A DNA stretch of 15,971 nucleotides from an uncultured Flavobacteriaceae bacterium. GTDB taxonomy: Bacteria; Bacteroidota; Bacteroidia; Flavobacteriales; Flavobacteriaceae. The first letter of the stretch is position 1. Every line of letters begins with the position of its first letter. Positions 8,064 through 14,301 of the stretch are shown in pieces. The notes under the pieces are model-generated. The model was not told the DNA's origin. It ran no database searches and saw nothing but the letters and a program-made list of their open reading frames with translations. A program made the translations under genes and the position numbers. The DNA lies in the NCBI GenBank assembly GCA_913052425.1, contig CAJXEG010000009.1:1-15971 (forward strand), in the 5' to 3' direction.

Positions 8064-8856
8064 ATTCTTTAAAATTGAGTAGTAAGTAAAACCAAGGTGC
8101 TACAAAAATAGCACTGTCCATACGATCGAAAAACCCTCCGTGTCCGGGAATCAGAGATCCGCTGTCTTTGACCTTTGCGTATCGTTTGAAATGGGATTGG
8201 ATCAGATCGCCCAAGGTCGCCAAAACGCTGGTGATGAAAGCAACAATGATATAAAATCCTATGGATTGATCGGGATGGAAATTTTGAAAAATAAAGGCAG
8301 CGATCAAAGCGAAAACCAGTCCACCTAAAAAACCTTCCCAAGTCTTTTTGGGTGACACACGAGGGAAAAGCAGGTTTTTCCCCATTTGCTTCCCTGTCAC
8401 ATAAGCAAAAGAATTATTGGTCCATATCAATACAAAAAACAACAAAACGTTTCTGGGTTCAAAATGATCATCATTTCCTGCCAGTGCAATGATGAAAAAG
8501 CATCCCAGACCCAGATAAAACAGACTCAGTAAAGTTCTGGACAAATATTCCAATTGTATCGCTTTATTGCTAAAAAGCCAATAGATCAGGAAAACATGAG
8601 CCATAAAAACACTCAGCAGTGGATAGAGCAATTCGGTCGTAAAGATTTTTGATTGGTAGAAATTGTAGACCAAAAGGACGACCAGTGCAACAGGCATATA
8701 ACTTTTATGGGCAACCAAACGCTGAAATTCAATCATAGCCAATGCTGAAAATATGAGAATAACCAAGGTGTAGAGTAGCAGATCATAGAAAACAGATCCC
8801 AATATCAAGCCGACATAAAATAGTCCTGAAATTCCTCTGATGTATAGTTCCCTCAT
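8053..8856 (-). CDS. cdsA: Phosphatidate cytidylyltransferase (CDP-diacylglycerol synthase)
   Basis: CdsA makes CDP-diacylglycerol from phosphatidic acid and CTP in the inner membrane, the precursor of all bacterial glycerophospholipids. The 267-residue protein is dominated by hydrophobic helices (I estimate seven or eight). It carries the complete CDS family signature at 221-247, from S221 through K224-R225, K230-D231, the H239-G240-G241 group and D244-R245 to D247, which are metal and nucleotide ligands. SPKKTWEGF (168-176) is a second conserved stretch. ATG at 8856 lies 4 bp after the LUD gene stop; the 3' end overlaps psd by 11 bp. Product and next user (via phosphatidylserine) are thus encoded in one transcript. 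Confidence 0.97.
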   Translation of the reverse strand: MRELYIRGISGLFYVGLILGSVFYDLLLYTLVILIFSALAMIEFQRLVAHKSYMPVALVVLLVYNFYQSKIFTTELLYPLLSVFMAHVFLIYWLFSNKAIQLEYLSRTLLSLFYLGLGCFFIIALAGNDDHFEPRNVLLFFVLIWTNNSFAYVTGKQMGKNLLFPRVSPKKTWEGFLGGLVFALIAAFIFQNFHPDQSIGFYIIVAFITSVLATLGDLIQSHFKRYAKVKDSGSLIPGHGGFFDRMDSAIFVAPWFYLLLNFKEYVS

Positions 8857-8860
8857 TGAC

Positions 8861-9454
8861 TTATTCCTCTTGAAGTACTAAATATAGGTTTTTCGCACTA
8901 TTCCCATACGATAAAAAATCATTTTCATCTTTTGAGTTTTTCACATTCAATGTGGTGATGTTGGTGGGCAGTTGATCGGTATACTTATTTTTGAGATTGC
9001 TCATCCCTTCGCTTACATCATTTACAAAGTTGTCTAAGCCGGAATAAACGATAAAAAAATCAGGTAATGCCTCTAGTTTAAATTCCTTGAGTTGGTGGTG
9101 ACAAATGAGCACTGTACCTTTGTTTGCGATCAAGTATTCACACCCGATTAGCAGGGCCTTAAAATTTTGAGGATCAAAAGTAACGGGCAGGGGTTCCAGT
9201 CCAAATCTTTGGGTGAGTTGGGGATCAAAGCAGAGTATGTTTGGGGCAATCCAATTATTTTCCTCTAGTATAAGTTTAAAAAATTTGTCAGTGGATTTTA
9301 TATCCTCACTGTAGATGAATTTACCTCCTTTTTGGGTAAACTTTTCGGCAAAAATGATTTCAACATCATTTTTCTTTTCAGGAAGGTAGGGACTGGTGGC
9401 CTCCGGGTCTGGGCTGTTTTTTTTTCTACCGAAGAGTTTATTCCAGAGCCCCAC
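8861..9454 (-). CDS. LUD-domain protein (LutC-related), divergent
   Basis: A predicted cytosolic protein of 197 residues with a basic N-terminus and a LUD fold, the domain of the LutB/LutC lactate-utilisation proteins. The central strand and loop IGCEYLIANKGT (103-114) matches the family's GxxxxIAxTGT element, and the C-terminal GNSAKNLYLVLQE (184-196) matches the usual GxHGPxxLxVxL end. The intervening motif, normally GPSxTADIE, is replaced by a TLNVKNSKDENDF stretch (168-180), so catalysis or ligand use by analogy with LutC is doubtful. The start is a GTG, since no ATG is in frame before residue 151; it lies 6 bp after the ftsH stop. cdsA follows after 4 bp. No lutA or lutB is nearby. The recurrent position behind ftsH in flavobacteria (recall) suggests a link to that operon rather than lactate metabolism. 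Function is unknown. Confidence 0.8.
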   Translation of the reverse strand: MGLWNKLFGRKKNSPDPEATSPYLPEKKNDVEIIFAEKFTQKGGKFIYSEDIKSTDKFFKLILEENNWIAPNILCFDPQLTQRFGLEPLPVTFDPQNFKALLIGCEYLIANKGTVLICHHQLKEFKLEALPDFFIVYSGLDNFVNDVSEGMSNLKNKYTDQLPTNITTLNVKNSKDENDFLSYGNSAKNLYLVLQEE

Positions 9455-9460
9455 AATTCA

Positions 9461-11419
9461 TTAGTTGACAGCTACCTGAACCCCATCTTTACCGTCTTTT
9501 TTTTTATCGGGTTTTACATCATAGGGTCGTTCTCCTAGGATGTTAAACAGATCATCTTTAAAAATCACCTCTTTTTCCAATAACCTTTCGGCAAGTTGCT
9601 TGAGCTTATTTTTATTTTTTTTCAACAGATCACAAGCCCTTTTGTACTGCATTTCGATGATGTCGGAAATTTCCTTATCAATGACCTGAGCTGTTTTTTC
9701 GGAATAGGGCTTTGTAAAACTGTTTTCCATCTGACCCGTGGAGTCGTAATAGGTAATGTTGCCCAGGGTATCATTCAATCCATAGACAGAAACCATTGCC
9801 CGTGCTTGACGGGTTACCTTTTCCAGATCACTGAGTGCACCGGTAGAAATTTTGTCAAACATGATTTTTTCGGCGGCTCTTCCTCCCAATGCTGCACACA
9901 TTTCATCTAACATTTGTTCCGTTCTGACGATCATTCGTTCTTCGGGCAAGTACCAAGCCGCCCCAAGAGATTGGCCTCGGGGAACTATCGTTACTTTTAC
10001 CAGAGGAGCGGCGTGCTCAAGCAACCAACTCACGATTGCGTGTCCCGCCTCATGAAATGCAATGGTTTTCTTTTCCTCCGGAGTGACGATTTTATTTTTC
10101 TTTTCCAGCCCACCAACAATACGATCTACAGCATCTAGAAAATCTTGCTTACCGACAGATTTTTTGTTTTTCCTTGCTGCGATCAGCGCGGCTTCATTAC
10201 AAACATTGGCGATATCGGCTCCAGAAAATCCAGGGGTTTGCTTGGCCAAAAACTCCACGTCCAAAGTTTTGACGGACTTCAGGGGTTTGAGGTGCACCTT
10301 AAAAATTTCACGTCTTTCATTCAGGTCGGGTAGGTCAACATAAATCTGTCTGTCGAATCGCCCGGCACGCATCAGTGCTTTATCCAAGACATCGGCACGG
10401 TTGGTCGCCGCCAATACAATCACATTGGTGTTGGTACCAAAACCATCCATTTCTGTAAGCAACTGGTTTAAGGTGTTTTCTCGCTCATCGTTTGATCCGG
10501 TAAAATTATTTTTTCCTCTCGCCCTTCCAATTGCATCGATCTCATCGATAAAAATGATGGAAGGAGATTTGTCTTTGGCTTGTTTGAATAAATCTCTAAC
10601 CCTAGAGGCACCTACTCCCACAAACATTTCAACAAAATCTGATCCGGACAGGGAGAAAAAAGGAACTTTGGCTTCTCCGGCAACGGCCTTTGCCAAAAGC
10701 GTTTTACCGGTTCCCGGCGAACCGACCAACAAGGCTCCTTTTGGAATCTTTCCGCCCAATACGGTGTACTTTTTTGGGTTTTTGAGGAAATCGACGATTT
10801 CCTGAATTTCTTCTTTGGCGCCTTCCAGTCCGGCGACGTCTTTGAAAGTAGTTTTGACCTCAGTGTTTTGGTCAAAAAGCTTTGCTTTAGATTTTCCAAT
10901 GTTAAAGATTTGGCCCCCTGGCCCTCCTGCGCCACCACCGGACATTCTTCTCATCAAGAAAATCCAAACCCCGATGATGATGATGATAGGAAGGAAACCA
11001 AGGATGACATCCATCCAACGGTTTTCAATGGTCATGAATTCATAACGGAATTGTATGCCCTTGTCTTCAGCTTGCTCAAGCTTACGCTGAAAAAGCTCCA
11101 AGTTCCCCACTTCAAATTCATAATGTGGGCCACTGGTATTTTCTTGCCCCAGGATGTTTTTGGATTTTACGTTCTTGTGAACGCTTTTCTCCAATCCATA
11201 GCTGTTCAGGGTTACTTTGGCCAGTTTTTGATTGACAACAATAATTTCTTCTACGTCCCCCTCGTTTAGAAAACGCTCAAAATCTGAAATATTTGTTTTA
11301 CTGATCGATTGCCAGTTGCCATCTCCTCCAAAAATACTCATTCCAAGCAGTATGGTGATAATAACCGCATAAACCCAATAGGGACTAATTTTTAACTTAT
11401 TATTGTTTCCTTCTTTCAT
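9461..11419 (-). CDS. ftsH: ATP-dependent zinc metalloprotease FtsH
   Basis: This membrane-anchored AAA+ protease degrades misassembled membrane proteins and selected cytosolic regulators as a hexamer. From ATG at 11419 it has 652 residues. Membrane segments lie at about 13-31 and 137-156 with a periplasmic domain between them. The AAA module shows Walker A GSPGTGKT (233-240), the pore-loop FVEMFVG (262-268), Walker B FIDEID (290-295) and the second region of homology around RAGRFDRQ (351-358). The zinc site is HEAGH (456-460) plus probably D531 in GALSD. The C-terminal tail is rich in lysine and aspartate. An in-frame TTG at 11425 would add two residues but ATG is preferred. It lies 6 bp behind rsfS and 6 bp before the LUD gene, so it is mid-operon. 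Confidence 0.98.
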   Translation of the reverse strand: MKEGNNNKLKISPYWVYAVIITILLGMSIFGGDGNWQSISKTNISDFERFLNEGDVEEIIVVNQKLAKVTLNSYGLEKSVHKNVKSKNILGQENTSGPHYEFEVGNLELFQRKLEQAEDKGIQFRYEFMTIENRWMDVILGFLPIIIIIGVWIFLMRRMSGGGAGGPGGQIFNIGKSKAKLFDQNTEVKTTFKDVAGLEGAKEEIQEIVDFLKNPKKYTVLGGKIPKGALLVGSPGTGKTLLAKAVAGEAKVPFFSLSGSDFVEMFVGVGASRVRDLFKQAKDKSPSIIFIDEIDAIGRARGKNNFTGSNDERENTLNQLLTEMDGFGTNTNVIVLAATNRADVLDKALMRAGRFDRQIYVDLPDLNERREIFKVHLKPLKSVKTLDVEFLAKQTPGFSGADIANVCNEAALIAARKNKKSVGKQDFLDAVDRIVGGLEKKNKIVTPEEKKTIAFHEAGHAIVSWLLEHAAPLVKVTIVPRGQSLGAAWYLPEERMIVRTEQMLDEMCAALGGRAAEKIMFDKISTGALSDLEKVTRQARAMVSVYGLNDTLGNITYYDSTGQMENSFTKPYSEKTAQVIDKEISDIIEMQYKRACDLLKKNKNKLKQLAERLLEKEVIFKDDLFNILGERPYDVKPDKKKDGKDGVQVAVN

Positions 11420-11425
11420 AGTCAA

Positions 11426-11797
11426 TTAATAATTCGATGCAATTTTTGTGGTTTTAGCATCTCCCCAGAGTCCTTCAATATTGTAGTATTCTCGGATCTG
11501 TTTTTGAAAAACATGAACCACTATGTTTACATAGTCAATCAAAACCCATTCGGCGTTGTCGTTTCCTTCAGTATGAAAGGGTTTTTCTTTTAGCTCCTTG
11601 CTTACCGTTTTTTGAATGGCACTGACAATTGCGTTGACATGGGTATTGGAACTCCCAGTACATACAATAAAATAGCTACAAACAGTATTTTCAATATCTC
11701 TGAGATCCAAAAGACTCACGTCTAATCCTTTAACATTATCTATGCCTAAAATGATGTTTGAAATTAGGGCATCCTCAGTGGACTTCGGTTTTGACAT
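11426..11797 (-). CDS. rsfS: Ribosome silencing factor RsfS
   Basis: RsfS (YbeB, Iojap family) binds protein uL14 on the 50S subunit and blocks subunit joining, slowing translation under nutrient limitation. The 123-residue protein is full length. The conserved core appears as SYFIVCTGSSNTHV (41-54), then WVLIDYVNIVVHVF (84-97) and REYYNIEGLWGDA (102-114), the strongest family signature. The ATG at 11797 is preceded by an exact TANNTTTG box 20 nt upstream, so rsfS is the likely first gene of a five-gene operon (rsfS-ftsH-LUD-cdsA-psd). It is divergent from birA with 58 bp between starts. Confidence 0.96.
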   Translation of the reverse strand: MSKPKSTEDALISNIILGIDNVKGLDVSLLDLRDIENTVCSYFIVCTGSSNTHVNAIVSAIQKTVSKELKEKPFHTEGNDNAEWVLIDYVNIVVHVFQKQIREYYNIEGLWGDAKTTKIASNY

Positions 11798-11817
11798 TAA
11801 AAAATTCTAGTTTTACA

Positions 11818-11825
11818 CAAATTTA
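11818..11825 (-). promoter_or_regulatory. Candidate -7 promoter box (TAAATTTG) for the rsfS-ftsH operon
   Basis: On the minus strand this reads TAAATTTG, an exact fit to TANNTTTG, ending 20 nt before the rsfS ATG. No good -33 TTTG is seen in the A/T-rich sequence upstream. The box overlaps the region that must also hold the birA promoter on the other strand. Confidence 0.48.
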
Positions 11826-11826
11826 T

Positions 11827-11834
11827 TACATTTT
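11827..11834 (+). promoter_or_regulatory. Weak candidate -7 box (TACATTTT) for birA
   Basis: TACATTTT differs from TANNTTTG at the last base and ends 21 nt before the birA ATG. A -33 element at correct spacing is not clear. It starts two bases beyond the rsfS -7 box on the other strand, so polymerase could not occupy both at once if both are real. Confidence 0.25.
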
Positions 11835-11855
11835 ACATTCATAGCGTTCTAAACC

Positions 11856-12593
11856 ATGAGCAATTTCAATATAATCAAACTTAATGCCACAGCCTCTTCA
11901 AACGATTGGTTGAAGGACAGATTTTTGACAGGAGATTGTTTTGACGGTGATGTGGTTTGGGTGAGAAATCAAACCCAAGGCAGGGGTCAAAGGAATAAGC
12001 ATTGGCAAACCGAACCCATGAAAAACCTTACGTTTAGCCTATTTAAGCTTTTCCCGAGGCTGAGGGTAAAAAACGCTTTTGCCATCAATTGTGCCGTCAC
12101 TTTGGCAGTGATAGAGGCATTGGGTGAATTGGCGAATATTGACTTAATGCTGAAATGGCCTAACGACATTTTGTCAGGTAAAAATAAAATAGGGGGGATT
12201 TTGATCGAAAACATGATCAAAGGAGATCGCATAACGGCTTCCATTATTGGCATTGGTTTAAATATTAACCAGGAGAGTTTTGAGGGCCTTCCCCACGCGA
12301 GTTCTCTTTTTTTAAAAACAGCCTACAGGGTAGACATTGGCGATGTTTTGAAAAGGGTATTAAAGTTTTTGGAGGTTTATTTGGATAGGCTTTCCGATGT
12401 CGATGCTGCAGGCTTAAATGCAGAATACGAAGCTTTGCTGTTTCAAAAGGGAAAAATGTCAACCTTTAAAGATCAAAAAGAAACATTTCAGGGGGTTATC
12501 AAGGGAGTGACCGAAAGTGGCTTCTTGAAGATCCAAAAAAACTCCGGGGAGACTTCCGACTACCCTCACGGAGCCATTGAAATGATATTCTAA
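11856..12593 (+). CDS. birA: Biotin--[acetyl-CoA-carboxylase] ligase, monofunctional
   Basis: The enzyme activates biotin to biotinyl-AMP and attaches it to the lysine of biotin carboxyl carrier proteins in the cytosol. At 245 residues it lacks the N-terminal helix-turn-helix of the E. coli BirA repressor, so it should be a ligase only. The biotinyl-AMP loop is GRGQRNKHW (42-50), followed by KWPNDI (100-105), whose lysine contacts the substrate, KIGGILIE (111-118) and GIGLNIN (132-138). The last 50 residues form the small SH3-like C-terminal domain. The start ATG at 11856 matches the family N-terminus. It stands alone on the plus strand; its stop codon overlaps that of pyrE by 4 bp. Confidence 0.95.
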   Translation: MSNFNIIKLNATASSNDWLKDRFLTGDCFDGDVVWVRNQTQGRGQRNKHWQTEPMKNLTFSLFKLFPRLRVKNAFAINCAVTLAVIEALGELANIDLMLKWPNDILSGKNKIGGILIENMIKGDRITASIIGIGLNINQESFEGLPHASSLFLKTAYRVDIGDVLKRVLKFLEVYLDRLSDVDAAGLNAEYEALLFQKGKMSTFKDQKETFQGVIKGVTESGFLKIQKNSGETSDYPHGAIEMIF

Positions 12594-13234
12594 GAGGCTT
12601 GCCATTGGGAAGGGGAAACCCTCCAAGATTTGAGAACGGATATTTCGGATGCCTCGACATAATTGGATTTTTTGGCTTCGATAATCAAATGATGATAATC
12701 ACTCAAGGTATGGAGTTGGATTTCCTCGGCTTTGAAATTATCCACGGCCAATTCGAAACCATAATCGAATAGCCCTAACATTCCCAGCACCTCAACCCCT
12801 TCTTTCCTGAGTGCTTTTACCGCATTGAGACTGCTTTTTCCTGTGGAAATCAAATCTTCGATGACCAATACTTTTTTGTCGGGATCAAGCTGGCCTTCGA
12901 TTTGATTTAGCCTTCCATGTGACTTGGGCTCCGGTCTGACGTAGATAAAAGGAGCATTGAGAACGTCGGCAACCATTATGCCGATTCCAATGGCACCTGT
13001 CGCTACTCCAGCCACCACATAACCCTCGCCGTAGAGGCTTTGGGCTTGTTCTGCTATTTTTTCGGCTAAAAAACGTCTTGTTTTTGGATAAGAAAGCGCA
13101 ATTCTGTTATCGCAGTAAATGGGAGACTTCCATCCGCTGGCCCAAGTAAATGGATTTTTGGGATTCAATTTTATTGCATTAATTTGTAGTAGGGAATTTG
13201 CTGTCTGCCGAGCCGTCTCTTGATCATAAATCAT
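12590..13234 (-). CDS. pyrE: Orotate phosphoribosyltransferase
   Basis: PyrE joins orotate to PRPP to give orotidine 5'-monophosphate, the fifth step of pyrimidine synthesis, as a cytosolic dimer. From ATG at 13234 the protein has 214 residues, the normal length. The PRPP-binding signature is VLVIEDLISTGKSS (122-135) with the E126-D127 pair, and the mobile catalytic loop is RPEPKSHG (100-107). SGWKSPIYCDNR (33-44) is the conserved N-terminal substrate stretch. A longer reading frame upstream to 13342 would add 36 residues with no family counterpart and run into the Nudix gene, so it is rejected. The start codon is only 6 bp from the Nudix start codon on the other strand, so its promoter must lie within or at the edge of the Nudix gene. 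Confidence 0.96.
   Translation of the reverse strand: MIYDQETARQTANSLLQINAIKLNPKNPFTWASGWKSPIYCDNRIALSYPKTRRFLAEKIAEQAQSLYGEGYVVAGVATGAIGIGIMVADVLNAPFIYVRPEPKSHGRLNQIEGQLDPDKKVLVIEDLISTGKSSLNAVKALRKEGVEVLGMLGLFDYGFELAVDNFKAEEIQLHTLSDYHHLIIEAKKSNYVEASEISVLKSWRVSPSQWQAS
13157..13186 (+). promoter_or_regulatory. Weak candidate promoter for the Nudix gene, inside pyrE
   Basis: TTTG at 13157-13160 is followed after 18 nt by TTAATTTG (13179-13186), one mismatch from TANNTTTG. The Nudix ATG lies 54 nt downstream. The gap between the pyrE and Nudix starts is 6 bp, so a dedicated Nudix promoter has to be within pyrE coding sequence, and this is the best candidate I see. Confidence 0.3.
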
Positions 13235-13237
13235 ACA

Positions 13238-13245
13238 CAAATGTA
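13238..13245 (-). promoter_or_regulatory. Candidate -7 box (TACATTTG) for pyrE, covering the Nudix start codon
   Basis: On the minus strand the sequence is TACATTTG, an exact TANNTTTG match, ending 3 nt before the pyrE ATG. The same bases include the Nudix ATG (13241-13243) on the plus strand. If used, transcription would begin at about the pyrE start codon and give a leaderless mRNA. No convincing -33 element accompanies it, and the match could be a by-product of the Nudix MY codons. Confidence 0.3.
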
Positions 13246-13843
13246 TAAAGTTTTTTTCAATAAAAAATTTGTTTTGCTCACCACCCAAATCGTTGATCAC
13301 GACGATCAAACCCCTTTTTTCTACATCAAGTACAGTGACCAAAAACAGATTATTACTGCCCTAAAATCAAAAAAAACAAAGGGCGTTTATTTGTATCATG
13401 CCAAGGAGGATAAACTGTGGAAACACCTCTTGAAAACATTTTCATTGGTCGAAGCTGCCGGGGGTCTTGTCGAACACCAAAACGGTAAAGTTTTGTTCAT
13501 TTACAGAAACAATAAATGGGACTTACCCAAAGGGAAAATTGAGAAAAAAGAAATATTAATCGATGGAGCACTCAGAGAGGTGATGGAAGAAACAGGAGCA
13601 AAGGATTTGATTGTAAAAAAGAGTCTTAACCATACCTTTCACCTTTTTTCCCGGAACGGTAACTACAAGTTAAAGAAAACCTATTGGTATTTGATGACTA
13701 CTTCCTACGAGGGTCTTTTAGAACCTCAGTTGGAGGAGGGGATTGCCAAGGCCGAGTGGAAAACCAAAGAGGAAGTCCCCGTTTTAATGGAAAATGCCTA
13801 CGAAAACATCAAACTGTTTTTTGAAGAAATGGATTGGATCTGA
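13241..13843 (+). CDS. Nudix hydrolase with N-terminal extension
   Basis: A probable cytosolic pyrophosphohydrolase of 200 residues. The complete Nudix box GX5EX7REUXEEXGU is at 98-120: G98, E104, R112-E113, E116-E117, G119 and A120, with the preceding KWDLPKGK stretch (92-99) typical of the family. Before it, residues 1-68 form a separate small alpha/beta segment of unknown role. The substrate is not predictable from sequence. An upstream in-frame ATG at 13220 would add seven residues but overlaps the pyrE start; MYKVF is the start I recall for flavobacterial relatives. It is divergent from pyrE (6 bp between starts) and convergent with coaD (1 bp between stops). Neighbourhood with pyrE hints at nucleotide clean-up, which is inference only. 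Confidence 0.9.
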   Translation: MYKVFFNKKFVLLTTQIVDHDDQTPFFYIKYSDQKQIITALKSKKTKGVYLYHAKEDKLWKHLLKTFSLVEAAGGLVEHQNGKVLFIYRNNKWDLPKGKIEKKEILIDGALREVMEETGAKDLIVKKSLNHTFHLFSRNGNYKLKKTYWYLMTTSYEGLLEPQLEEGIAKAEWKTKEEVPVLMENAYENIKLFFEEMDWI

Positions 13844-13844
13844 A

Positions 13845-14297
13845 TTAAGCCCTCACTGTAGCGGGAACCAATTGGGTATAATCCCCCTTATTTGATATAA
13901 TCTCCCTTACAATACTACTGCTTATAAAAGAGGTTTTGGCTGCGGTGAGTAGAAAAATTGTTTCAATTCCAGACAATTTTCTATTGGTGTGGGCAATGGC
14001 TTTTTCGAATTCAAAATCGGCGGGATTTCTCAATCCTCTGATGATAAAATCAGCTTGAATTTTTTTACAAAACTCAATGGTCAATCCTTCGTATTGAGTT
14101 ACCGAAATGCTTTTTTGCTCGGCAAAAGTTTCTTCGATAAAAGTCATCCTTTTTTTGAGTGGAAACATGTATTTTTTTTCGGAATTGGTTCCCACCCCGA
14201 TAACGATTTCATCAAAAAGCGGAATGCTCCGTTTGATGATGTCCACATGCCCCAAGGTGATGGGGTCAAAAGAACCGGGAAAAACAGCGCGTTTCAT
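13845..14297 (-). CDS. coaD: Phosphopantetheine adenylyltransferase
   Basis: CoaD catalyses the fourth step of coenzyme A synthesis, transferring AMP from ATP to 4'-phosphopantetheine to give dephospho-CoA. The 150-residue protein is a little shorter than the usual 157-165. The nucleotidyltransferase motif GSFDPITLGH (8-17) contains the TLGH form of the T/HxGH signature. RGLRNPADFEFE (87-98) and ISSSIVRE (125-132) are the other family motifs. ATG at 14297 lies 4 bp behind ddl on the same strand, so the two are almost certainly co-transcribed. The stop faces that of the Nudix gene with one base between. Confidence 0.97.
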   Translation of the reverse strand: MKRAVFPGSFDPITLGHVDIIKRSIPLFDEIVIGVGTNSEKKYMFPLKKRMTFIEETFAEQKSISVTQYEGLTIEFCKKIQADFIIRGLRNPADFEFEKAIAHTNRKLSGIETIFLLTAAKTSFISSSIVREIISNKGDYTQLVPATVRA

Positions 14298-14301
14298 GTC
14301 A

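Noticed and set aside
10401..11269. Two plus-strand open frames of 134 and 133 codons opposite ftsH
   Set aside because: Both are antisense to highly conserved AAA and N-terminal sequence of FtsH; no family features and no upstream signals were seen.
12611..12622. AGGG-GAAA-CCCT mini-hairpin just beyond the birA stop
   Set aside because: Only four base pairs with no T-run; it lies in the pyrE C-terminal coding region, so it is not supported as a birA terminator.
13235..13342. 36-codon N-terminal extension of pyrE
   Set aside because: The extra residues do not resemble any orotate phosphoribosyltransferase and the extension overlaps the Nudix gene; the inner ATG gives the normal 214-residue enzyme.
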